From contig JAMPIV010000582.1 in NCBI GenBank assembly GCA_024509875.1, positions 400,001 through 464,000 of the forward strand: a stretch of DNA of 64,000 nt, written 5' to 3'. This stretch comes from Oreohelix idahoensis. Taxonomy: Eukaryota > Mollusca > Gastropoda > Stylommatophora > Oreohelicidae. Made by a program: the position numbers and the translations under genes. A model generated the notes under the pieces. That model saw only the letters and a list, made by a program, of their open reading frames with translations. It ran no database searches and was not told the DNA's origin. Positions 23,258-34,206 of the stretch are shown here, in pieces. How positions within the stretch are numbered: position 1 is the stretch's first letter; the number at the start of each line of letters is the position of its first letter.

Positions 23258-23981
23258 CAATAAACGCTGCGGTACAAAGCACCAAAATTTTTCTAAGTCC
23301 ACAGCGCTGAGTTTTTTCTGGTGTACTAGTAAAAGGGCTGCGACTCTGGTGCAACAGGCGATGTATACTATAGGGAGTGTGTCTTCTTCTTCTTCTTCTT
23401 CCGTCCTTAGCCACCGACCGTCAAAGCAGTCAGTGGCCATTACGCCTAGTGGCGTCTTAGGGCAACAGCAGATAGGTTTTCTTTGCCATTGTTTCCCATC
23501 ATGCCTATTGGCGTCTTTAGGGCAACGGCAAATCAATCCATCCGCTGTTGTTTCCGTAATCGAAGTGACCGGCAAACGGGTGATCAGCCCGTTGGTATAG
23601 GGAGTGTGTCAGGTACAGAATTTCAGTGGCTTGCGGCGCGCAGTGGCTAAGGCTCGTCGGCTGCGCGCTCGTGTCTCAGTGTGTGTCCTTAGTTGTGAAG
23701 GGTGACGGAACGAACGGAATAATTTGTCTTCTCTTTGTTACTTTCACAATTGCCCTCACGGCTGGCGTTGTGGATTAAAAGTTGCTGCCGTAAGTGAAAT
23801 GGGTTCATTTTCGATACAAGACAACAGGAAGCTGAGACGCTTGGGAGTCATGACCCAAGTGGGCCCGCCCCCCTTAGAGTGTAAAGGAGTAATCGGGCCG
23901 AAACACTTGTCGGATGGGGGGACTTCTTCTGATGATCAGATTGCTTCCTGTTGTATCGCTCTGTAAAGAGTTTCCAATCAT
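23258..23981 (+). other. 3' untranslated region of the R2-like LINE
   Basis: It contains a (CTT)n run near 23383-23400 and two similar segments of the type GCC(T/A)..TGGCGTCTTAGGGCAAC (around 23445-23468 and 23505-23528). About 85 bp near 23390-23470 recurs in reverse orientation at 41678-41760. The last 110 bp (GTGTAAAGGAG, GGCCGAAACACTTGT, GAGTTTCC) recur at 31297-31405. The UTR may therefore include an older embedded repeat. Confidence 0.65.
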
Positions 23982-25030
23982 CAAGATGTGGCAATGAACA
24001 GACGCTCTGAATCAAGTATATTCGCAGCTCTACCCAATGAAACCACGTCTCCACATCTTTTCAAAAAAGTACCCCTTCTATTCGTTTCCCATAACAACGC
24101 AATATAGTATTTATAGCCCGACCAATCGTGTTTAGTCTTATATTTGTTGCGCTCCAATCAATTAGGAGTTAACATGGTAGGCTATTTCCGTAACGTAAGG
24201 TTTTTTTCAAACACGTTATAAAAAAATTTTATGAGCAGAAATGATTTCATGCTGTCAGGCATCCCCACTATTTTATTTTGGTTATAATTTATTAATTCCT
24301 AGACTATTTGCGTAACGTTTTACATATTCTTTGTCAGCAAGCCCTAAGGAACCCAAATATACAAATTTAAAAGAGCTAAGTGGCTGCGTTCAAAATATGC
24401 AATTTCTTCTACCTCCTGTTTCGAAGATGTGCTGTCTGGGTACTGTAATGTTTTCAAACGTAAACCCATCTAATGTTATCTTTTCTAATAAGCGTTTTCC
24501 AGGTTTTTAAAACCTAACTCTGGGAAGGTTAGTGTTTTTATCACTGTCCGTCTGAAAAAAAGTTAGTGCATGTGGCCTTACACGCGTGATAGTAGTAATT
24601 GTGTATCGCGCGACGCGTGTTGGGGTGGCATTAATAGCGAGACACGTGTTTAGTGTTGCATGCGTTCCTGATTTTCAGCCCTCCCTCTCTCTTTCTATTT
24701 GAGTCCATCTGTTCGTTCGTTTTGGTAACGTAGTATAATTAATGTTAGGATTAATTTAGGTCATTACGCAGTGTGCCTCTCAATGTTTTTCTTAGAAATG
24801 CAATACCCGTTTTAATGTGTTGTGGAAACGCTTGTATTTATGCAGTGGCTTATATTTAACGTGGAAACGTTACAATTTGCAGACGAAGCATAAAACAAAG
24901 GGGGATTTCGAGTACATTCTTTGTGACAGCACTGTTATTTTACCATTGCTCTTTTCTTTATTAGAATTTATTTGTTAGGCTTTATATTTACCTGATAATT
25001 TATATATGTGGATTAGAATATTTCACGACA

Positions 25031-25041
25031 CCTCCCCTCTT
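25031..25041 (-). promoter_or_regulatory. Polypurine tract of element A
   Basis: AAGAGGGGAGG on the minus strand directly abuts the 3' LTR start TGTCGTGAAA. This is the expected plus-strand primer. Confidence 0.85.
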
Positions 25042-25439
25042 AAAACAGACATCCCATGTCAGTCCTTTATTCTATATACACATAGATAAATGTAAGTCAA
25101 CTTGACTTTACTCTGCTGTGGTGCTATCATGGTTTTATGTAGTTGGGTCCATTCAGAGTAGGCACTACTCATGAAATCTGCCTCGGACTTCTACATCCAA
25201 TAATATATTTCGGTTATGTTACTGAACAGCCGCAAGTGTGAGTGCTTGTCTTAATGCTGCTTCGCAACCCGTATTCACCATTTCTCTTCTCTGAGTCTGC
25301 GCAATGACATGTCCAGAGAACATTATATTTCAGTCAAAATGTACGTTATGAGGAGATAACATATACCTGGTGATAGCAGAGTTTTCGTAGTGGGTCCCAT
25401 AATCTTCTTATTATCCTGTATGAAACATTCGGAATATCC
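25042..25439 (-). other. Non-coding remnant of element A pol/3' UTR
   Basis: About 400 bp between the truncated reverse transcriptase and the polypurine tract. No RNase H motif (DAS, TDHK-like) is visible in any frame, so the end of pol was deleted rather than frameshifted. Confidence 0.65.
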
Positions 25440-26519
25440 TCAATCAAAGAGGCAACTCAGGGATTCGTAACGTTCCTCCGAAATGTTTACATCCAACAAT
25501 TTTCTCATCATTCTAGAGAAGACACTAGGCGCATTCTTCAATCCAAATGGCAATCTATTAAACTCATAGTGTCCTTCTGAGGTACTAAAAGCTAGGTATG
25601 GTCTAACCTCAGGCTTTACTGGAATCTGATAATATCCTTTACTCAGATCCACTTTTGAGAAATATTTAGCTTTATTTAGTCTGGCAAACAGCTGATTTGT
25701 ATCCGGCAATGGATCCACCTGTCCTTCTGTAATAGCATTCAGTCTCCTGTAATCTATACAGAGTCTATGTTCTCCAGAGGGCTTCCTTAAGAGTACAACA
25801 CCGGAACTATACGAAGATTCACTGTGCGAAATAATTCCTTCCTTCAACAGATAGTCTATCTCTTCCTTCAAAGCTTTCTCCTTAGCAAACGGAATCGAAT
25901 ATGGTTTCATACAGACAGGTGTGGGGTCTATCAGTTTCATATCATATTCCAATGGGTTTGTATGCCCTGGTCGGTCTGTTAACACCTCTGCATGATTATT
26001 TAGAACCTGTTGCACTCTCTCTTTCTGAGTTTTCGTTAAATGTGTACTGATTTTCACCTGTGCTGCTGTCTCACAGGGGTGTAATGGATATTCAAATGAT
26101 GAAAGTGGTTCCTTTTTCATCTCCATGGCGATGGACAAGGTCAACAAGTGTGTCTCTTCCTGATGTTCTCTTTCCAAATATTTCTTCAGGAGATTCACAT
26201 GATAGATTTTTTCTTTCCCCTTCTTATCTATCTTATAATTTGTTCTAGACACCTTCTCTAGAACTGTATATGGACCCTGCCATCCAATCTGTAACTTATT
26301 CTGACTCCCGGGCAAAAGAAGCAGTACTTTCTCTCCCACAGCCAAATTTCTGTCTTTCGCCTTCCTGTTATAATAGGCAGCATGTTTCTTCCTGGCTTGT
26401 TTCAAAATTTCATTGGCAAGTTTCCAGCCAGTTTTTAAACGAGTGGTCAGCTCATTCACATATTGGTATGAAGATGTAATGTTTTCCTCTGCCTTTTCAT
26501 CAGTCCACGTTCTTAACAA
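25440..26519 (-). pseudogene. pol: Integrase C-terminal module and half of reverse transcriptase, element A
   Basis: Counted from 26519, residues 1-60 are the helical segment after the integrase core (ARKKHAAYYNRKAKDRNLAVGEKV in part). A GPY/F module follows with WQGPYTVLEK. A linker contains NNHAEVLTDRPGHTN. Reverse transcriptase starts near residue 195 and shows CIDYRRLNAI, the first catalytic Asp in FSKVDLSKGYYQI, and RLPFGLKNAPSVF. It stops at 25440 after RKLLDVN, before the YxDD box, so no active enzyme can be made. The frame is offset from the gag frame by the deletion that removed the integrase core. Fusion order integrase then reverse transcriptase is visible within this one frame. 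Confidence 0.9.
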
Positions 26520-26521
26520 AG

Positions 26522-28531
26522 CTACATATGGACCTTTAATTTTGTGGACCTATTTGTCCATGCACCGGTATGGTCTCTTCCACTCGAAGCTCTATAGTGA
26601 TGATTTTTCCTCCCAGAATTATCATGCACAAAACGACCGCTACCAATTTTTCTTTTGGGGCTGTCTCCCCACTTAAAATTCTTGATGAGAGATTTCCTCT
26701 CTACATCTTCTTCCTCCAGTTTGTTTAAGTCCGATTGAGGGATTTTCGGCTTATCCTGGGGTAAGATATCTTTTTGCACTCTCCGCATAGTGGCCATTGT
26801 AAAACAGTTAAGTGAAGCTTGTCCGTGAAAAGGGGCTTCCCATTCCATTTGGTCCACTTTATCAAATCTATTTTTCTTTTTATTATCAGGCCTAATTTTG
26901 CCCCGTGGCGTGTCCAGGTCCTGATCAATGTTCCCACTTGTGGGTGTTCCCTCATGTGCTATGCTACACCTTTCTACAAAATTCTCAATGTCCCATCTTG
27001 CTTTAGGCCAATAATAATTGTGAGCCACCTTTTGAATGATGGTACCTATCTTCTCATGGTCCCCATCTGGTTTCACATGTAGGCTCCTTATTAAGTCTGC
27101 CCTATATCTTTTAGGAAGTACCAGTTGTCCCTGACCTTTGGATCTAGCTCCAGTCTTCCTATACATCAACTTGTTTTTCATGTAAAAATCTCCCTTGGCT
27201 GGAGTTGTATGACAAGTTGACAATTTTCTGAAACAAGGCTTGAGTGTTTTATCCCCAGCCCGTGCCTTCCTCATCTCTTCTGGAGTGGTATCCAACATAA
27301 TATCCTCCTCCTGTCTTGAGGTCGACCTGACCTGAAGGGTGGCCATATACACAGGTTTCCTTCTGCAACGGTCAGTGTCATGATTGTCCATCTGACAATT
27401 TTTACACCACCTTTTTCCTTGGTTGAAAGATTTTCTTTCATCATATTTCCTTTCATCGAATTGTGGGAATTTATTTTTATTTTCATACCGTGGCCTATCA
27501 AATTGGTGCTTACCTTTATTTTGATCCCTAGGATCAAATTTATTAAAGTTCTGTGGTGCCCTAAAGTTATCCACTTGGTTCTTTTTATTACCTGTTACCT
27601 CTGCTTGAGCTGCTTGATACCTTTCAGCAACATTTAGCAACTCACCCAGCCTCTCTGCACCTTGTTCCATGAGAAACTTTCTCAGGTCTGGAGCCATGGA
27701 CTCTCTTAATTGCTCTATAAGGACCATTTCCTTAAGATCTTGGGTTTTCCCCAGAGAAGTCCATTTCTCCAAGTATGTCTCTATTCGTGCAGAGAACTGG
27801 TGATAGGTTTCACCTGACAGTAGTTTAGCATTCCTAAATTTTTTCCTATAAAATTCTGCATTCTTTTCATATCTTAACAAAAGAGCCTGCTTTAGCATGT
27901 CATAATTTTCCTGATCACTTCTGCTCATTTTTGCAAAAACTTCATAAGCTGCCCCACGAAGTCCTTGAGATAACTTTAAGCTCCACCTTTCTCTCTCTAA
28001 CCCATATGTGGTAGCTAATAGTTCATACCTATTTAGATAGCTCTCTATATCATCGTCTTTCTCAACAAAATGATCTAAATGAAAATTCATAGCTGAGGTT
28101 GAGGCTCCTTGGCTAGCAGTGACATCAGAGGCAAAGGGACTGGCACCATTTTCAGGAGCATGGCCCTGAAACTCAAACTCCCTTAGTCGTAACTCATGTT
28201 CCCTTTGTAATCTCTTCTCCTCCTTTTCTGCTTCCCTCTCTGCAGCTAATCTCTTCTCTTCTCTTTCTGCAGCTAATTTCTTCTCTTCTCTTTCTGCAGC
28301 TAATCTTTTGTCTTCTCTTTCTGCTTCCAATTTCTTAGCCTCAGCCTCAAATTGTAACTTCTTAATTTCCCTTTCAGCCTCTAACTTTCTTTCGGCTTCA
28401 AACCTTCTTTCTTCGCGTTCAATAAATTTGTCACATTCAGTAGTGACATAGGCAACCATAACTTGCCCATCTAATCCTAACTCTTTTGCAGTCTGAACAG
28501 CAGCAGATCGAAATTTGGCTAGGTCCGCCAT
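26522..28531 (-). CDS. gag: gag of element A fused to integrase zinc-domain remnant
   Basis: This is an uninterrupted frame of 669 codons from ATG 28531. Residues 38-120 are a charged coiled coil with repeated units of the type KRLAAEREE. Residues 145-310 are the helical gag domain (ESYLNRYELLATTYGLE, ALLLRYE, GETYHQFSARIE). A zinc knuckle C376-x2-C379-x4-H384-x4-C389 binds RNA. Protease is missing: residue 400 passes straight into the pre-integrase linker (TPEEMRKARAGDKTLK). The integrase zinc domain keeps H485, H492, YYWPKAR and C522, but the partner Cys at 525 is Ala. Residues 530-669 do not look like an integrase core and are unassigned. The gag part appears intact and could be translated from a recent copy. 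Confidence 0.87.
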   Translation of the reverse strand: MADLAKFRSAAVQTAKELGLDGQVMVAYVTTECDKFIEREERRFEAERKLEAEREIKKLQFEAEAKKLEAEREDKRLAAEREEKKLAAEREEKRLAAEREAEKEEKRLQREHELRLREFEFQGHAPENGASPFASDVTASQGASTSAMNFHLDHFVEKDDDIESYLNRYELLATTYGLERERWSLKLSQGLRGAAYEVFAKMSRSDQENYDMLKQALLLRYEKNAEFYRKKFRNAKLLSGETYHQFSARIETYLEKWTSLGKTQDLKEMVLIEQLRESMAPDLRKFLMEQGAERLGELLNVAERYQAAQAEVTGNKKNQVDNFRAPQNFNKFDPRDQNKGKHQFDRPRYENKNKFPQFDERKYDERKSFNQGKRWCKNCQMDNHDTDRCRRKPVYMATLQVRSTSRQEEDIMLDTTPEEMRKARAGDKTLKPCFRKLSTCHTTPAKGDFYMKNKLMYRKTGARSKGQGQLVLPKRYRADLIRSLHVKPDGDHEKIGTIIQKVAHNYYWPKARWDIENFVERCSIAHEGTPTSGNIDQDLDTPRGKIRPDNKKKNRFDKVDQMEWEAPFHGQASLNCFTMATMRRVQKDILPQDKPKIPQSDLNKLEEEDVERKSLIKNFKWGDSPKRKIGSGRFVHDNSGRKNHHYRASSGRDHTGAWTNRSTKLKVHM

Positions 28532-28712
28532 TGTCTATCAGGTAAGTTTATACAATGTCTAACTAACAATTCAATCTCTAAATATATATCTAATGGACAA
28601 CACAGGCACCGAGAGCTCAACCTTATTTAATTCCACCCAAGGATACCTTTTAATTCTTATTATTCCCTGAAGTGAATTACCCCCAATATTTTTTAATAGG
28701 GAAAGATTCAAA

Positions 28713-28730
28713 ATCCCGGACGAGCCCCCA
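28713..28730 (-). promoter_or_regulatory. Primer binding site of element A, tRNA-Pro type
   Basis: On the minus strand TGGGGGCTCGTCCGGGAT lies five bases after the 5' LTR end. These 18 bases are the well-known tRNA-Pro complementary primer site used by murine leukaemia virus, so tRNA-Pro is the likely primer. The five-base spacer (TATAT) matches the spacing in element B. Confidence 0.88.
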
Positions 28731-28735
28731 ATATA

Positions 28736-30795
28736 TGTGGTAAAGTGGGATGTTATAAATATTTATAGGGGACTTAGTGTACTGACTGAGATCAGCTGTG
28801 AAGGTATATATATATATCTAATAAGAGTAGTGTATTATATATAACCTTACTTGCTGCCACATATGTATACCTCAGTCAGAATTATTCTGGAATAGTGTGA
28901 TACTACGTTATATGTCTAGGGTATGTGTATGATGAAGTGTAAGTCAAAACAACAACAGACAGATAAACAATTTAATTTATTCCACTACACTTGACAACAC
29001 TGTGACACTCACATACATAAAACACTCTACAAGGATATCTTAAAGGAGTCACTGATAACTTTTCAAATAACAATATGTATTCATTGCTGTCATGAATGTA
29101 TATGTGTCCTGATTCAAATACAAAGGAACCAGGAATCACAATCAATTTTAATTACAAGTTATATGTACAGAATTTATCAATATGAATCTTGTAGTGACAT
29201 ATATTTTTAATAGTATCCTATGTGTGTCAGTTGTGTAGTAGTAATATGAGGTAATACTGGTTTTGTTTTGTTCAAGCTCTGTTGGTATTTGTCATCATGA
29301 CTTCAATAGTTTGTCTTTATTGGAACTAGTATTGGAGATGTTCTCAGTTCCTGATATTAAAACAATTAAATTCCCCTCTTAATTGTATTTTACACTATCA
29401 TTTTAAGATGGGGGTACATAATGTTGAGCTCAGCTGGCCACATCAGCTTATCTTGCGTGATGGCGGCAGGAAAAGACTCCTCTGCTCGATTTCTCCCCTG
29501 GGCTCTGGAGACACCTCACTGATAGCTAAATGGACCAAGGAGTATGCTGTCCGACTCTGGATTCAGCAAAGCTCTGACCAGGTGCTGCTCAATAACGTTA
29601 AGACCACAGTCCCACAATTCATAGAATAATAAACAGTTTCGTTGACTGGCAATGGATATAGCACAACTCCGATCTGCCGATGTTCCAGGCTTTATTTTAT
29701 ATAAAATATACACTGGTGCTCAACGTACTGCTTCTTAGTATGTTTATTACAAGATATGGCAATGAACAGACGCTCTGAATCAAGTATATTCGCAGCTCTA
29801 CCCAATGAAACCACGTCTCCACATCTTTTCAAAAAAGTACCCCTTCTATTCGTTTCCCATAACAACGCAATATAGTATTTATAGCCCGACCAATCGTGTT
29901 TAGTCTTATATTTGTTGCGCTCCAATCAATTAGGAGTTAACATGGTAGGCTATTTCCGTAACGTAAGGTTTTTTCAAACACGTTATAAAAAAATTTTATG
30001 AGCAGAAATGATTTCATGCTGTCAGGCATCCCCACTATTTTATTTTGGTTATAATTTATTAATTCCTAGACTATTTGCGTAACGTTTTACATATTCTTTG
30101 TCAGCAAGCCCTAAGGAACCCAAATATACAAATTTAAAAAGAGCTAAGTGGCTGCGTTCAAAATATGCAATTTCTTCTACCTCCTGTTTCGAAGATGTGC
30201 TGTCTGGGTACTGTAATGTTTTCAAACGTAAACCCATCTAATGTTATCTTTTCTAATAAGCGTTTTCCAGGTTTTTAAAACCTAACTCTGGGAAGGTTAG
30301 TGTTTTTATCACTGTCCGTCTGAAAAAAAGTTAGTGCATGTGGCCTTACACGCGTGATAGTAGTAATTGTGTATCGCGCGACGCGTGTTGGGGTGGCATT
30401 AATAGCGAGACACGTGTTTAGTGTTGCATGCGTTCCTGATTTTCAGCCCTCCCTTCTTTCTATTTGAGTCCATCTGTTCGTTCGTTTTGGTAACGTAGTA
30501 TAATTAATGTTAGGATTAATTTAGGTCATTACGCAGTGTGCCTCTCAATGTTTTTCTTAGAAATGCAATACCCGTTTTAATGTGTTGTGGAAACGCTTGT
30601 ATTTATGCAGTGGCTTATATTTAACGTGGAAACGTTACAATTTGCAGACGAAGCATAAAACAAAGGGGGATTTCGAGTACATTCTTTGTGACAGCACTGT
30701 TATTTTACCATTGCTCTTTTCTTTATTAGAATATATTTGTTAGGCTTTATATTTACCTGATAATTTATATATGTGGATTAGAATATTTCACGACA
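28736..30795 (-). repeat. 5' LTR of element A, intact
   Basis: 2060 bp, TG...CA ends. On the minus strand it supplies the promoter and start of element RNA. Small frames inside it (for example 29408-29629) recur in the other LTR only because the LTRs are duplicates. Confidence 0.93.
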
Positions 30796-30821
30796 GTGAC
30801 ATATCAGTCTCTTTTGTATTA

Positions 30822-31110
30822 TATCTCAATAATTGTGTACCGTTACGTAAAAAGGCAGAAGTAAGTAGTCCCATAACAGATACTGCCGTCGGGGTGTGAA
30901 GTGTTAGAGACTTCACTATACTAGGTCCAGCATCGAGAGAAGGGGTGACCAGTTCCCTTCCTCCCTGCCTTTTTTCCTTCCTTAAATCAAAGAACAGATT
31001 CAGGTTCCCATTTACAGCTGGGTAGATTGGAGTGTATCGTCGGTACTTTGATTCAAACTCTGCACTTGTGCTGCGAGAAACCAGAGCTTTAACCACTCTG
31101 TTAATCGAAA
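30822..31110 (-). repeat. tRNA-derived SINE, family 2, copy 2
   Basis: Minus-strand head: box A region AACAGAGTGGTTAAAGC, box B region AGTTTGAATC. The core has CTACCCAGCTGTAAATGGG, then a body with GGGAACTGGTCACCCC. It sits 26 bp outside element A's target duplication, so it is independent of the element. Confidence 0.8.
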
Positions 31111-31296
31111 GCTCGTACAGTTTTGTATCGCAGTCATGAATACAAATAAATACAAATGGTAGGGTCCCATTACAAAACACCAGTATCATATATCATATAA
31201 GTAGCTTGAGGGGCTATAATTAAAGACACAACGATAACATAATTACAAATTGTACATTATGCAGTTTAAAATATAAGTAGAAGTAAAGACTCTTAA

Positions 31297-31405
31297 CATT
31301 CTAAGTGTAAAGGAGGTAAAGAGGCCGAAACACTTGTGTGACCTGGGGACACGTCTGATGACCAAATTACCACATACTGTTTAACCCTGCTTAGAGTTTC
31401 CTATC
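31297..31405 (+). repeat. Truncated 3' end of the R2-like LINE
   Basis: It aligns with 23875-23978 (GTGTAAAGGAG, GGCCGAAACACTTGT, TCTGATGA, GAGTTTCC), ending at GAGTTTCCTATCAT where the full element ends GAGTTTCCAATCAT. It is therefore a short 5'-truncated insertion of the same or a sister family. Confidence 0.75.
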
Positions 31406-32309
31406 ATTGCAATACAATTAAAAGAAAAACGACTACGATAAACAACAACAATAATAACTTGTGAGTGATGTCTGCAATAATGGCCAATATATACCATAAT
31501 TTCTCCAGTATTGTGTTGAACATGAAAGTTGTCTTCCGTAATGAATGTTGAAACTAAATTTCTACCAGTTTTGACGTGGGCTGGCGCATTTGGCTTAACA
31601 TTCCCAGCACCTTCCGCTGGAACAAAAATTTGGCTACCCAGATGGGATCTAACCACGTTCGTCTTTCTAACTGTAATTAATGTGCTGTCTTCGGAATTAT
31701 GACAAGCTCGTTCAGAGCCCATACACAAAAAATAGTTTTCACGCTCAATTCCCAGGTCATTTTTTAAAATATGCTTTTTATAGATCAGAAACTGATTTCC
31801 TTACGTGTGTGTCTCTGAGTGTGTGTGCGTCTGTGCGTGAGTGCGTCCTTTTCTGTGGCCACGACTGCTTCCTAATTTCTCAAGACTCTTCCTGCGCAGA
31901 ACCTCCAGCTGAGGGCTGAGGGAATTTGGCGTTAACGTTGTTGTACTATTTATGGATCTATGATATTTAATAAAAATCCAGAGGAAGTGTTACACACCTG
32001 TTCTCGGAACTAAACCTGCAATGTCTGAAGCAAACACTCGTAAACACGAGGATAAGAATCGTGCAACCATTCATCACCATCATCATTATTACGATTTTTT
32101 TTAACTCCCAAAGGAGTATAGACCCACCATTACAACTGTTCCATTTTCAGAAAACCTGTATTAAACATTTCGTGCGCTCTTGCAGTGATGATGTTAGTAC
32201 CACTTTGTGTTTTCATTAGTTGTCATACCTATGCGTAACCTACTATTAGTCGGCTCGTATGGAGGAGCAGCACTGTATTTTAGTTATGTATATACTGTAT
32301 ATATATATA
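31406..32309. other. No gene recognised
   Basis: A 115-codon minus frame (31381-31728) has no domain I recognise. Otherwise AT-rich. Confidence 0.45.
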
Positions 32310-32530
<221 letters not shown>

Positions 32531-34013
32531 CGTGTGACGGTATTGCCTCCCCTGCTTTGCAGTAGTGGTCCAACACTGGTCAAAACTCAAGAGTATCTAA
32601 TATGGGCTTCAAAGGTATCTACCTTCGCACAAGATTTATCTTGGCAGAGATGTAGATAGAAGGGTGATGACACATCTATTACAAAGGGAGTCTTCACAAG
32701 ATATTCAGAATAAGCGAGAACAATACTGCTTTGGCTGAGTATGTTAACTCTGTAATTCTGCCGACGCTTTTGCGAAGGATTTAAGCATTTATTAAGTTCA
32801 GATCGTTTAAGCCCCCACCCCTGATTTACTCAGTGGAATTCTATTATTCTAGAATAGCGCTGTTTAGAGTGTATGTAGTAAATTGACTGAGACAAACATG
32901 CAGTAACTTTAAAATGATTAAATCGAAGTTAAATTTGTAACATTACAAATAACAAAATTTAATAATCACTTTAGGTTTTAACAGTTGGAAAGTAATTATG
33001 GATCAAGAAAGTTATCATCACAGTCTTTAGGGAATGTGAGATATTACAAAAAGTTCAAGTGGCAGCATAGATTTAAACTTAGCTGCCAATGACGGTTCTG
33101 CTCCTTCTTATGGGTTGGTTCTTTTCACTCTGCTCGCGCTCGTCTCTGATCAAGGTTGTCGGGGGTAGCTCGTTTCCCAGAAATGTCAAGGAGAGTCTAC
33201 CACGTGGGTCCTTTGTCTTAATGCTTAGGCCACGGTTCCCTTCTTGTTCCAGAGATAGGACTTTCTGCTGGTACCACCAATAACTATGGTAATAGAATAG
33301 AACAAAACGCTCTTCTGAGTATGGCGTTTTCCACCCCATAGTTATGGGTTCCTATCTTCCCATACCACCATCCCAATTACTCAGACTTTACAATCGATGA
33401 GAATTAAATTTAATCCCTCGGGATAAAACTTTCTTTACATTTAAATGGAATAGCTTTCATAGTTACTTTATATTTAAATGAAAAGGTTAACAATACATAT
33501 AGAGTAAAATATGTTGAATAAACAAACAACACACTACCAACACACAACAATTAAAATACCTACACAACCTACTAACCCGCCATTATCGAACTAATATATT
33601 GCTATATAAAAGTCACGCGCATCCACCAGAATCGATCGGAGTATTTTCCTATATAAAATGTCCGCGCATCCACAGAATGCGCGTCGTTTTGCGACTACTA
33701 TACTACGTATTGCAACAAAATAAAATATTTAATGGTTCATTTTTTTCGAAACTCGAATTAATTGTTAATTTTTTTGTTTCATACATAATCATGACTAATT
33801 TAATTCGGAAATAATAAATCACACACTTTTAAATACAAATTAAAAAAAAACAATTGTACACCTGTTGATAACCGATCAGCTTGGTCTTTACTCAGAATAC
33901 TTGTATTACTTAAATGTCATTTTGTTAACTAATGTTAAATTTATTTAAAATCAAATCACTTCCTTTCTTTCAAGTTTCAACTTGATCCTCAATTTCTCTT
34001 GCTCTATCTGGTC
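32531..34013. other. No gene recognised
   Basis: Short frames only. A GC-richer patch at 33090-33350, bounded by related CTATGG/CCATAG segments, may be an old repeat. It is unassigned. Confidence 0.45.
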
Positions 34014-34206
34014 TCCTTGCAGGAAGCCTGCACCAAGCATTTACATGCTCGTGTAGTAGTGGTTTATGTGGCAATTTGTTTCACATGATGAGGGTGCCAG
34101 ACCCCCATGTACAACATCATATAAGTCGCCTTGTACGACATGCATGATGGTGCAGTAGTCCTGTTTTTTTTTTCGTCTCATTTGAGACCACCGGAAACTA
34201 CACGGG
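34014..34206 (-). repeat. R3 interspersed repeat, copy c
   Basis: The minus strand reads CCCCGTGTAGTTTCC, CATGTCGTACAAGGCGACT, GGTCTGGCACCCTCATC, then GCAGGCTTCCTGCAAGGAG. It follows the same order of blocks as copies at 41920 and 42474, with an A-run inserted near the start. Confidence 0.75.

Larger units (their letters stand above)
20186..23981 (+). mobile_element. R2/NeSL-type non-LTR retrotransposon, 5'-truncated, inside an LTR
   Basis: The insertion boundaries come from comparing the split LTR with the intact one. The duplication is at most CA (20184-20185 and 23982-23983). The element carries a reverse transcriptase followed by a CCHC motif and a restriction-like endonuclease, the architecture of the R2, NeSL and CRE groups, which use one polyprotein. 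The left edge falls within the open frame, so the N-terminal DNA-binding region (zinc fingers, Myb) is lost. No poly(A) tail is seen; the 3' end is GTTTCCAATCAT. A second copy of the same 3' end lies at 31297-31405. Confidence 0.9.
19169..25030 (-). repeat. 3' LTR of element A, split by a LINE
   Basis: 19169-20185 plus 23982-25030 together match the intact LTR at 28736-30795. The break occurs after TTTATTACA on the left and before CAAGATGTGGC on the right, where the intact LTR reads TTTATTACAAGATATGGC. Confidence 0.93.
19169..30795 (-). mobile_element. Element A: young, internally deleted Gmr1-like LTR retrotransposon
   Basis: It is bounded by a perfect 5-bp target duplication GTGAC (19164-19168 and 30796-30800). 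Both LTRs run TGTGGTAAAG to TTTCACGACA in + orientation and differ at roughly ten small positions over 2.06 kb. Reading on the minus strand: 5' LTR, tRNA-Pro-type primer site, gag, integrase zinc domain, integrase C-terminal module, first half of reverse transcriptase, polypurine tract, 3' LTR. Protease, the integrase catalytic core, the YxDD part of reverse transcriptase and RNase H are missing, so it needs enzymes from another copy to move. Integrase remnants lie upstream of reverse transcriptase, the Gmr1 order also seen in element C. A LINE later inserted into the 3' LTR. Confidence 0.93.

Noticed and set aside
29408..29629. 73-codon frame conserved with 19842-20063
   Set aside because: Conservation is explained by LTR duplication; no domain.
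33079..33339. 86-codon minus frame in a GC-richer patch
   Set aside because: No domain, and the plus strand is open as well; not distinguishable from chance.
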